Of a stretch of 64,000 nucleotides of DNA, positions 56,884 to 64,000 are shown piece after piece (position 1 is the stretch's first letter; each line of letters begins with the position of its first letter). The position numbers were made by a program, and so were the translations under genes. The notes beneath the pieces are model-generated. The model had not been told where the DNA came from. It saw only the letters and a program-made list of their open reading frames with translations, and did no database searches. Location of the stretch: the NCBI RefSeq assembly GCF_900169565.1, contig NZ_LT828648.1, positions 1,118,876 to 1,182,875 on the forward strand, read 5' to 3'. This DNA comes from Nitrospira japonica (GTDB lineage Bacteria > Nitrospirota > Nitrospiria > Nitrospirales > Nitrospiraceae).

Positions 56884-57078
56884 CTACTTGCTCTTCGGAA
56901 TGCTGCCGCCTTTCTCCAGGTCCTTCCAGTGCGCCTCTACTAGTTTGATGATATAGGCCTTCACGGACAGACCCTCCAGGGCCGCGCCGATTTTCGCCTT
57001 CACGATAGCTTCTCGGGGTACCTCGCGAAAGTGCCAGATGCCCGGTTCTTCCGGTTCTTTCTCTTTATCCTTGGGCAT
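56884..57078 (-). CDS. Small ribbon-helix-helix-like protein
   Basis: This 64-residue protein has HFREVPREAIVKAKIGAALEG then SVKAYIIKLVEAHW, matching the strand-helix-helix pattern of Arc/MetJ-type DNA-binding proteins. It could be an autoregulator or antitoxin paired with the 75-residue protein after it, though neither resembles a known toxin. It is divergent from the plus-strand RHH gene at 57196. Confidence 0.6.
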   Translation of the reverse strand: MPKDKEKEPEEPGIWHFREVPREAIVKAKIGAALEGLSVKAYIIKLVEAHWKDLEKGGSIPKSK

Positions 57079-57195
57079 GTGAATCGCTAACTAGGTTGAT
57101 TAGCCAGCGACTGTAGCACTCCGGCAGACCCCATTCAACACCACTTGCATCATATGCATCATAAACTGTAGTATGACCCATTCTGGAGGGTACCC

Positions 57196-57363
57196 ATGAG
57201 AATGGCGCGACTCAACATTCAGTTGCCGAAGCCCCTAAAAACTAAGCTCGACGCTCAGCGTCAGCGCGGGACCACGGCTTCCGGTCTGATCCGTCACTTG
57301 CTGGAAGAGCATTTCAATACTGACCGGCGAAGAACAGGCCGGAACGCTCCACGTGGATTCTGA
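57196..57363 (+). CDS. Short ribbon-helix-helix regulator upstream of integrase
   Basis: This 55-residue protein begins MRMARLNIQLPKPLKTKLDA and continues with TTASGLIRHLLEEHF, a clear ribbon-helix-helix (CopG/Arc-like) pattern with a basic tail. GGAGGG stands five bases before the ATG. It ends 49 bp before the integrase gene on the same strand, so it probably controls the integrase or excision. Confidence 0.8.
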   Translation: MRMARLNIQLPKPLKTKLDAQRQRGTTASGLIRHLLEEHFNTDRRRTGRNAPRGF

Positions 57364-57412
57364 CAGGTGCCGTCGAGGACCTACGCGATCCCGAAACCAA
57401 TAGGAGGCCTTC

Positions 57413-58579
57413 ATGCGCGGCCATCTCTTCCAACGCAATCCTGAGAAGAATCCTCGAAGCTGGACCATCGTGCTCGACGTTGGCCGGAAGGTGGATCCGC
57501 TCACAGGGCGTACGAAGCGTGTCCAGATGTGGAAGACGGTTCAAGGGACCAAGAAAGAGGCGCAGGCCGAACTTGCCTCGATGCTTCACAATCTGCATCG
57601 TGGCCAAGTCGTTAGTCCGTCAAAAATGACCTTGTCGGAATGGTTCGATGAATGGATGAAATCAGCCATCAAGCCAAATAAGCGACTGCGCACGTGCGAG
57701 ACCTACCAAAATGTCATCGAGCGGCATCTCAAACTCGCCTTAGGCCAGTATCGGCTTGGCGATCTTCGTGCGAGCCACATTCAGCACTACTATCAATCGT
57801 GCAAACTGGCCCCGGCGACTGTCTCGCAACATCACACCATTCTGCATAGTGCCCTGAAAGCGGCTGTCATGCAGGACCTCATCCCTCGGAACGCAGCTTC
57901 CCTCGTGATTGGCAAGCCGAAGCGTCAAACCGATCATGAGGACCTTACCGCGAACTGCTGGGATGGACCGGAGGCGAAGGCCTTCCTCATGGCCGCTAAG
58001 GCCGGTAGCGCACAAGATGCAGCCTTCTATGCAACGGCACTGGACGGTGGCGCTCGCAAAGCGGAGCTCTGCGGGCTGAGGTGGTCAGATCTGGACCTTG
58101 AGAAGAAGACCCTGTCAATCGCCAGACAGTTGGTGAAGATCGGCAAGAAAGACGCCCTGCCCCTCTTTGGGCCGACGAAAAACGGAAAGGCTCGCACCGT
58201 CGATCTGGACGAGCGAACCATTGAGCTGTTGCGCCGACACAAGGCGCAGCAGGCCGAACGGCGGCTTCTACTAGGAACTTCCTATCAGGACCATGGGCTC
58301 ATCTTCGCTCGTGACTTTGGCCGGCCCTTGCCCATGAATAATCTCGGCGAGCGGGGATTCGCCAGGCTGATCAAGGCAGCTGCAATCAAACGGATTACCT
58401 TCCACGGGCTTCGTCATACGTGTGCGACGCTCTTGCTTCAGGCTGGGGTCCCGGTCAAAGTGGTAAGCGAGCGACTCGGTCATAAGCGCATTGAGATCAC
58501 CCTAAACGTCTATGCACATGCATTGCCATCTATGCAGCAAGATGCGGCAGTGAAACTTGGGCGCCTATTACATGGGTAA
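57413..58579 (+). CDS. int: Tyrosine recombinase (integrase)
   Basis: This 388-residue integrase has an N-terminal arm-binding region, a core-binding domain (about 70-160, TLSEWFDEWM) and a catalytic domain with all expected residues: Arg in GARKAELCGLRW, Lys in PTKNGKARTV, HxxR in HGLRHTCATLL, His in SERLGHKRIEI and Tyr in TLNVYAHALP. AGGAGG stands five bases before the ATG. It should integrate and excise the element. It is intact. Confidence 0.95.
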   Translation: MRGHLFQRNPEKNPRSWTIVLDVGRKVDPLTGRTKRVQMWKTVQGTKKEAQAELASMLHNLHRGQVVSPSKMTLSEWFDEWMKSAIKPNKRLRTCETYQNVIERHLKLALGQYRLGDLRASHIQHYYQSCKLAPATVSQHHTILHSALKAAVMQDLIPRNAASLVIGKPKRQTDHEDLTANCWDGPEAKAFLMAAKAGSAQDAAFYATALDGGARKAELCGLRWSDLDLEKKTLSIARQLVKIGKKDALPLFGPTKNGKARTVDLDERTIELLRRHKAQQAERRLLLGTSYQDHGLIFARDFGRPLPMNNLGERGFARLIKAAAIKRITFHGLRHTCATLLLQAGVPVKVVSERLGHKRIEITLNVYAHALPSMQQDAAVKLGRLLHG

Positions 58580-58949
58580 ACGGGCATCAGGCGACAACCG
58601 GCCCAGTCGCACCTGGCATGAAGGCATCGGCGATCAGACTCAAGAGCATTTTGAAGTTCGACATGGAAAAGCGTTCCAACCAGTATTAGTCCTCATCGCT
58701 CGGATCTGGGCTACAAAATCTGGTCCTCATACCGTCGAAATATTTCGCGATCACTTGCTAGAAGGGTTTGTCCGTGATCTGACGCTCCAATCTCTTAAGG
58801 GAGAACTCGACCTCTACTTGAAGAAGGACGAACGAAATATATGCCAATATCTCAAACATCACTGCACAACTGCGTCTAATGTTTACAGCTATTTTCATTG
58901 GGCATTCATCAAACGAGCATGCGTTAGATCCAAGCCAATAAGAAAGTAG
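58572..58949 (+). CDS. Hypothetical protein overlapping the integrase end
   Basis: This 125-residue protein starts MGKRASGDNRPSRTWHEG and overlaps the integrase stop by 8 bp. It contains FRDHLLEGFVRDLTLQSLKG and ends in a basic stretch. No family recognised. There is no clear ribosome-binding site, so it may rely on coupling. Position after int suggests an element-specific accessory role. The 150 bp that follow hold nothing certain. Confidence 0.55.
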   Translation: MGKRASGDNRPSRTWHEGIGDQTQEHFEVRHGKAFQPVLVLIARIWATKSGPHTVEIFRDHLLEGFVRDLTLQSLKGELDLYLKKDERNICQYLKHHCTTASNVYSYFHWAFIKRACVRSKPIRK

Positions 58950-59099
58950 ATTTACCGCTTTGTCGTTGTGTTATGGTGCGCCCGGCTGGAGAAAGTTCAT
59001 ACCAACCGGCCCCTATAGATACCGAAAATTTACTTAAAACGCTAGAGGAATGGAACCACCATCTTGAGGTCCATGCTTCTCTTTCCCAGACACCCTTGC

Positions 59100-59548
59100 A
59101 TGAGCGGTATGAAGGACCTACAAGCGGGTCCGCCGCTCTCAGGGGTGTTCCAGGTGGGTGCAAGACCAGGCCAAACACAGCCTAAATCTGACAAACGACC
59201 CCCGCCATTCTCCCTGCGCCTCACTTTCGAGGAACGGGCAAGGCTGGAACGGGACGCTGGGGACATGCCGATTGGGGCTATATCCGTTCCAGACTATTCG
59301 ACGAACCTGCCCCTCACCGTGCTGCAAGGAGAGCCAAGCGCCCGGTTAAGGATCATCAGGCACTCGCGAGTGTTCTAGGCGAACTGGGCAAAAGCCGGAT
59401 AGCCAATAACCTGAAGCAACTCGCCAAGGCCGCTAACAGCGGCTCCCTTCCTCTCACGCCGGAGACCGAGAAATCGTTACAGGAAGCCTGTGCCGGGGTT
59501 CAGTGGCTTCGAATGACCCTCATGCAAGCGCTCGGCCTACAGGCATGA
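59100..59548 (+). pseudogene. mobC: mobC mobilization gene with a frameshift
   Basis: The first frame encodes KSDKRPPPFSLRLTFEERARL and ERDAGDMPIGA, the N-terminal part of MobC. One base is missing near 59278; in the next frame it continues YIRSRLFDEPAPHRAARRAK, LGELGKSRIANNLKQLAKAA and GVQWLRMTLMQALGLQA to TGA 59546-59548. MobC helps the relaxase open DNA at oriT. Apart from this single lesion the gene looks whole, so decay is recent. Its stop overlaps the relaxase ATG as ATGA, the normal mobC-mobA arrangement. Confidence 0.8.
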
Positions 59549-60808
59549 TCCTGAAGGGCAACCAACGCGGTGGTGGAAAGCAGCTCGCGGCTCACCTAAT
59601 GAAGGTAGAGGACAACTAGCATGTCCATACCCACGAGCTGCGTGGTTTCATGTCTGACAATTTACATTCTGCATAGCATGAAGCCTACGCGGTCAGCCGT
59701 GGTACACGCGCGACGCAATTCCTGTTCTCCTTGAGCCTAAATCCGCCGCCAAACGAGAAAGTCTCGGTCGATGTGTTTGAAGCCGCGATCAAAACCGTCG
59801 AAGAACAACTCGGTCTCAATAACCAACCCCGTGCCATCGTGTTTCATGAAAATGAAGGCCGACGACACGCGCATGTCGTGTGGTCCCGGATTGATACGGA
59901 GGAGATGAAGGCCATCTATCTCCCCTTCTACAAGACAAAACTATGAACACGGCTGGAAGATGCCGCAAGGTCTGCTGGACAGCAACAACCGGGACCCGCT
60001 GAACTATTCCTTGCGTGAATGGCAGCAGGCGAAACGCCAAGGCTATGACCCCAAAGCACTTCAATCGATGTTTCAAAACTGCTGGGCAGTCTCGGATAAC
60101 CGGCCTTCATTTGAACATGCCTTGCAGCGTTACGGGCTGTATCTCGCCAAAGTAGATCGGCGCGGTTATGTGGCCATCGATTATCGCGGAGAAGTGTATT
60201 CCTTATCCCGCTGGCTGAAAGTCAAAACCAAAGCGCTACAAGAACGCCTAGGCCCTGCGGAAGTCCTTCCTGGAACCCAGGAGGTCAAAGCCAAAATTGC
60301 GGAGCGAATGACCGACAAATTGAAGACGTATATCCAGGAGACGCAAGTCCGGCTTAAACAACAGGTCCAACCCTTCATTCAAAAGAAGCGCAGCCTGCAG
60401 CATCAGCATCAAAACGAGCGCAGCCAGTTACAGCAAAAACAGGAAAAGCGCTGGCAGCAGAAATCCTTTGAACGTTCGCAACGGCTACCGAAGGGCTTCA
60501 AGGAGATTTGGTTTCGCATCACGGGGAAGTATTCCAAAATCCGAGATTAAAATGAACGCGAAACAGAAACATGTCGTATTCGAGATCGGAGCGAAATGCA
60601 CTTGCTTATAGACCAGCAACTTACCCATCGCCAGAAACTGCAACAACAGATACAGCCTGTCATAGAGGACTATAAACAAAGGGTTCAAGAACTCCGGCAA
60701 GAGAGCGCTCGATATATGGAGATGGATGGAACGCCTAATGTCACGCCTCATGAAGGATTGACGCAACGTCAAAAACACCGTGACATTGATTACGCACAGG
60801 AGTTATAG
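59545..60808 (+). pseudogene. Relaxase gene (MobA/VirD2 family), multiply broken
   Basis: ATG 59545 opens MILKGNQRGGGKQLAAHLMK, a standard relaxase start. In-frame TAG codons occur at 59617 and 59674; the frame continues HEAYAVSRGTRATQFLFSLS, then EGRRHAHVVWSRID, the metal-binding histidine motif. A deletion and frameshift near 59944 precede EHGWKMPQGLLDSNNRDPLN, then a TAA at 60548, and the frame ends at 60808 in a coiled coil. The normal protein would nick oriT for conjugal transfer. With at least four lesions it cannot be functional without suppression. Confidence 0.85.
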
Positions 60809-60851
60809 CGGAAATGTTTGGAAGTTACAGGCACAGTGGAGCAGGACTGAT

Positions 60852-62036
60852 TTACAGTAAAAGATTTTTAGCAAGCGTTGGCTTTCCAAGAATTGTTAAT
60901 CCCTTCGCGATTTCTTCCAGAAAATTTACTTTTTCTATGAGATGTCTAACTTCCTGAGCTGGGTTTGTATTTAGTTTGTGCTTGTTTCTGACAAGGGTCA
61001 GTTGTCTCTCATAAAATTCGCAAAAGCCCGCTTCCCGACCGATATAAAAAACAGTCTCCAAATCAGCAATTTCATCTCCTGAAAGAAACCTCAATATGTT
61101 CTTTTGGACTTCCTCAACCTTCTTTGCATGTCCTATCATCGCCTCAAAATCAGCGTTCGTGAAATCTGTTCCAAGGTCGTTCAAGTCTGGCGGCGGATGT
61201 AACCCTTTCCATTCTTGAACAACCAATTTTAATTTATGGTCCGTTAGATACAAAAGATCAAATTCTTTGCCAAGGCGAGCTGCCATAGTCCTATGATTCT
61301 TTATCAGGTTTATAGCATCAGAAAACTTGTTCGAACCTATACCATACGCCTCTTTAATTTCCTCTTTTGTCTTAACAAAAGCATCATCTGTCCATCTATC
61401 AATAGGAGGAAGCATTTTTGAGATTGTTCCTAAATCATTACGAGATAAGTCCTTCGTATAAGTCTTGGTTTGTCGTTCATCAACGAACCCCTCCAAACGA
61501 TATTTGGAGTCATATATAATTTTCTGCAATTCAAGCAGGCTCTTTCTTATAACCACCAAATTACAGAGCGCCTTATCCTTTAAGCTTTTCTGGCCATCTC
61601 GAGTCGTGGCGTATCTGAGTTCTTGCCCATCATCATCGATATTGCCCAAGCTAACCACGAATCGCTCCAGACTCTTGATATGTTGGGTAAGTTCTAAATC
61701 TCCCACTTTTGTAGATAACAGCAGCGCCCAATAGGAGCGAATGTCGTGATTCTTATTGAGAGTGGTTTTGATTAGTTTCTCCTTTAAAAAAGCGTCGTAA
61801 ATGTACTTTAATGATAACTCAAGGGCGTGACGTGCATTATAAAGAATTGGCATAGCGAGCGTATCTCGCTTGATGTACTGCTTCTGTTCAATAACAGCAT
61901 TCACTAGTTCTAGCGCTGCCTCCATGTATCCATCCATGTAGCTTTCAGGGTGAGCTTGTTTGCCTATGCAAGCATTCCACTTGGTACCTTCTTCTGTAAG
62001 CGCAAAAAACGGGTCGTTGCTATTTTCCAAAGACAT
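60852..62036 (-). CDS. HEPN-like protein of unknown function
   Basis: This 394-residue, helical protein has near residue 60-80 the motif MPILYNARHALELSLKYI and, after a short insert, NKNHDIRSYWALL. The R-H-x-L-E-L-x-L-K plus later N-H pattern recurs in the next gene and resembles HEPN-type helical bundles, in which an R-x4-6-H motif forms an RNase site; here the spacing is RH, so RNase activity is not assured. AT-rich compared with the chromosome, consistent with transfer. No strong ribosome-binding site. Confidence 0.6.
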   Translation of the reverse strand: MSLENSNDPFFALTEEGTKWNACIGKQAHPESYMDGYMEAALELVNAVIEQKQYIKRDTLAMPILYNARHALELSLKYIYDAFLKEKLIKTTLNKNHDIRSYWALLLSTKVGDLELTQHIKSLERFVVSLGNIDDDGQELRYATTRDGQKSLKDKALCNLVVIRKSLLELQKIIYDSKYRLEGFVDERQTKTYTKDLSRNDLGTISKMLPPIDRWTDDAFVKTKEEIKEAYGIGSNKFSDAINLIKNHRTMAARLGKEFDLLYLTDHKLKLVVQEWKGLHPPPDLNDLGTDFTNADFEAMIGHAKKVEEVQKNILRFLSGDEIADLETVFYIGREAGFCEFYERQLTLVRNKHKLNTNPAQEVRHLIEKVNFLEEIAKGLTILGKPTLAKNLLL

Positions 62037-62117
62037 ATAGTGTTTCTATTTTTACATTCTTCACTATGGTTCAGCCGTTTTTATGAGGCTCGTGAACATG
62101 AACTCCAAGGCGAAAAT

Positions 62118-62717
62118 CTAATAGCGGCCGGAGGCGCTACTGTTATTGTCGAGTAGGCCATCCGCTCCCGAAAAGAAATTGTTCACGGCTTCCATTACGT
62201 CCTTAATATTCGGTACATCGAAAGGTACATCGGGCAAACAAACCAATGCCCCTTTTTTATCCGTCGAGTAACGAAAAGAAAAGGAGCTTTTATCAAGTTC
62301 GTGGAAGTCCTTAACGACATGCTCCACGGCCACTAAGCACTCAGTATCTCCATCTGCTTCAAGGGCAATCATTATCTTCTTACAGACTTTCCAAAGCTGC
62401 CAAAGGTTATGGTTCGCGTAATCCTCCGCAGGGATGTCGGTGTATCCTCTGTACCGGTCGATAATCCATTTGAGCGCCAACTCTAACCCGTGCCGGTAGC
62501 AGAAAAGGATTGGATAGACGAGTTCATGTCGAAGCGCCCGCTCATTGGGATGACACGCCTCGACCAACATCCTGCCAGCTTGCATATACCCATTCCAAAT
62601 GTGCGCGTGCCGCGCGATTTCATGTTCAGCGAATGAGACAGATCGATGCCAGTCATTCTCAGCGCGGAGTAAGCGGTCTCCCTTCTTGGGCCACTTGTAC
62701 TCGTTCTCGGATTCCAT
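62118..62717 (-). CDS. HEPN-like protein, relative of the following gene
   Basis: This 199-residue protein has YPILFCYRHGLELALKWI and NHNLWQLWKVCKKI, matching the two motifs of the 394-residue protein downstream; the two are related over this core only. GGAAGGAG stands seven bases before the ATG. Pair of such genes in tandem on a mobile island suggests a defence or toxin role; this is inference. The 81-bp gap between them has no terminator I can see. Confidence 0.62.
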   Translation of the reverse strand: MESENEYKWPKKGDRLLRAENDWHRSVSFAEHEIARHAHIWNGYMQAGRMLVEACHPNERALRHELVYPILFCYRHGLELALKWIIDRYRGYTDIPAEDYANHNLWQLWKVCKKIMIALEADGDTECLVAVEHVVKDFHELDKSSFSFRYSTDKKGALVCLPDVPFDVPNIKDVMEAVNNFFSGADGLLDNNSSASGRY

Positions 62718-62852
62718 CGTTTGACTCCTTCCTACATGTTCCCTTCGTCGTCTTGTGACCCTAAAAATCCATCAGAGCCTTCCTCTGTGATCATCTGGGT
62801 GCGGAGCCAGAAAGGCTCCGATGGTGGGGGCCTCCATCTAACGGAGGAAACG

Positions 62853-63026
62853 ATGAAACTTATTACACGATTTGAAATGGTATCCAAGTCTACAAGTGAG
62901 CTTTACGCGCTACAGCGCGAAACATTCAATGCGCTTTGTGCCAGGAAGCCGCATAGCAGCGAACAGCGCACCTGCCTTGCATCGCTCGCCAATCTCGAAG
63001 CCGAAATTAACTCGCGAACGCCATAA
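62853..63026 (+). CDS. Conserved short protein
   Basis: This 57-residue protein starts MKLITRFEMVSKSTSELYAL and includes CLASLANLEAEI near the end. GGAGGAAACG directly before the ATG is a strong ribosome-binding site. I recall near-identical small proteins on integrative elements and plasmids of Proteobacteria, where their role is unknown. The frame is open back to 62721, but that part looks non-coding. It precedes the sce7726-family gene by 132 bp. Confidence 0.72.
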   Translation: MKLITRFEMVSKSTSELYALQRETFNALCARKPHSSEQRTCLASLANLEAEINSRTP

Positions 63027-63158
63027 CAAACGGTACATTTATCCCTTATGAGCTGGTAACGATATGAAAAATAATGACATTATGATATAAGCAGGTGCAT
63101 ATTGGAATATATTGCGTTAGAGTTTATCCGAAGGCATCCCCATTCAGGCCGCATCAGT

Positions 63159-64000
63159 ATGATCATGACCAACCTGGTATCAGAGCAATTAGCTGCGCTA
63201 TCGCATCTCTTCTCCTCAGGTGTGGTCCGAGAAATGGCGAGAAAAGGCAGGTCGTCTATCTTCGCGAGATTGGCGAATGAATCTGGCCTTCAACAGTCAT
63301 TGCCTTCATCTCACCTTGTAAGGGACTTGTTCGATATAGCATTCTCACTGCTAAAACGCGAAGGTTACCGGCACGAGTATATCTATAAAGCCGCGCTGAC
63401 CCACAATATATTACTCGGCACACACCGACTGAGAACGGCGTCAATGCTAACTGAATTTCGCATAGGTGAATGTAAGGCGGATGTGGCAATTCTTAACGGC
63501 ACGTCGACTGTTTATGAGATTAAATCCGAACGCGATTCTCTGAGCAGACTAGAGCGACAAGTCGCGGCGTACTCGAAGGTTTTCGCTACAGTATATGTCA
63601 TAGCTGCTGAGGGACACGTTCCTTCAATTCTAAAATCAGTACCACCATATGTTGGCGTAATGCGTCTCAACAACCGCTACCAGATTCAAAAAGTAAGGGA
63701 GGCATTAGATCAGCCAGAGCGTACTAACCCGGATGCAATATTTGATTCGATACGAACACAAGAAGCACGCGCGATCCTTCTTGCCCAGGGAGCGAAGCTT
63801 CCGGTGGTGCCCAATACTGAACTGAATGGAGCACTTCGGGAATTGTTCGTTAAGCTGAAGCCACACGAGGCGCACGACGGCATGGTGCGTGTCCTTAAGA
63901 AGACGCGTACACTCCTAAGACTCTCTGACTTGGTCGCTCAGCTTCCGTATTCACTTCAGACCGCTGCCCTTTCCGTACCCCTTCGAAAACTAGATCATGT
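63159..64000 (+). CDS. sce7726-family protein (partial, runs off right edge)
   Basis: The frame is open from ATG 63159 to the end. Family signatures: LTEFRIGECKADVAILNG, YEIKSERDSLSRLERQVAAY and VYVIAAEGHV. The D-x(n)-E-x-K arrangement (ADVAIL then YEIKSE) is that of PD-(D/E)XK nucleases; sce7726 proteins have no proven function and often pair with sce7725. The frame extends upstream to 63078, and TTG 63102 (LEYIALEFIRRHP) is an alternative start with protein-like sequence. Residues after about 210 are unassigned. Confidence 0.82.
   Translation, partial: MIMTNLVSEQLAALSHLFSSGVVREMARKGRSSIFARLANESGLQQSLPSSHLVRDLFDIAFSLLKREGYRHEYIYKAALTHNILLGTHRLRTASMLTEFRIGECKADVAILNGTSTVYEIKSERDSLSRLERQVAAYSKVFATVYVIAAEGHVPSILKSVPPYVGVMRLNNRYQIQKVREALDQPERTNPDAIFDSIRTQEARAILLAQGAKLPVVPNTELNGALRELFVKLKPHEAHDGMVRVLKKTRTLLRLSDLVAQLPYSLQTAALSVPLRKLDH

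Larger units (their letters stand above)
46896..64000. mobile_element. Integrated mobile island (partial; right end outside window)
   Basis: From the tRNA-Leu 3' end the sequence becomes more AT-rich. Genes typical of mobile DNA appear: excisionase-like protein, TOPRIM primase-helicase, orphan terminase small subunit, tyrosine integrase, decayed mobC and relaxase, and defence-like cargo. I found no exact repeat of the tRNA 3' end, so the right attachment site is probably beyond the edge. A partial match lies at 56572-56585. The integrase sits 10.5 kb from the tRNA, so this may be two nested or adjacent elements. At 46896-47064 I see no gene. Confidence 0.75.

Noticed and set aside
50917-60808. 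TAG recoded as a sense codon in the island
   Set aside because: Three in-frame TAG codons stand at Gln/Glu-like places, but the same genes also carry frameshifts, a deletion and a TAA. Ordinary decay explains all of it.

Overview
The first 46.9 kb is GC-rich, densely packed bacterial chromosome. It carries glyA, nrdR, rplI, glgC, treY, a bacterial Ku gene, a di-haem c-type cytochrome and a very large set of two-component genes. This mix and the style of the proteins suggest a Nitrospira-like bacterium (phylum Nitrospirota). That assignment is inferred from gene content; no marker in the window proves it.

Layout. (1) Positions 1-19569, all on the minus strand, hold a signalling cluster. It contains a CHASE3/multi-PAS histidine kinase, a stand-alone receiver, a REC-kinase-REC protein, a hybrid protein with two kinase cores, a 2095-residue soluble kinase built from about 13 HAMP-like units, a receiver-HisKA_2 kinase and a receiver-PAS protein cut by the left edge. 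Several neighbours overlap by ATGA or lie very close. None has a DNA-binding output domain. (2) Positions 19883-29249, minus strand, hold stress and storage genes: hemerythrin, holin-like protein, DUF3618-like protein, DUF748 protein, YihY and Ku in one probable operon, then glgC-treY. (3) Positions 29459-33467, plus strand, hold a BON-domain protein and two paralogous MFS exporters. (4) Positions 33538-40341, minus strand, hold an Fe/Mn superoxide dismutase, a secreted protein, DUF2630, a di-haem cytochrome, an SDR, a degenerate receiver, an SPFH protein and a lipoprotein. (5) Positions 40931-45065, minus strand, run rplI-glyA-nrdR-kinase-NarL regulator; the kinase has an unusual NAD-binding N-terminus. 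(6) A plus-strand gene for a helicase-like protein without a P-loop precedes a tRNA-Leu(CAG) gene at 46809-46895.

From 46896 to the right edge the composition becomes more AT-rich and the content changes to a mobile island. It has an excisionase-like regulator, a TOPRIM primase-helicase, an orphan terminase small subunit, a 1531-residue SF1 helicase fused to a Vsr/MTES_1575-like nuclease, ribbon-helix-helix-like proteins, a tyrosine integrase, decayed mobC and relaxase genes, two tandem RHxLEL-LK (HEPN-like) proteins and an sce7726-family protein running off the edge. It reads as a decaying integrative mobilizable element or phage satellite with probable defence cargo.

The most interesting new signal is a 16-bp palindrome of the form CTGGG-N5/6-CCC(T/G)(A/G)G. 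It lies 74-102 bp upstream of the first start codon of five minus-strand units: the poly-HAMP kinase, the CHASE3 kinase cluster (measured to a candidate leader ORF), the hemerythrin-to-Ku operon, glgC-treY and SDR-cytochrome. The glgC copy may also serve the divergent BON gene. A sixth, weaker copy precedes the superoxide dismutase gene. This looks like the operator of a stress regulon that includes its own sensor kinases.
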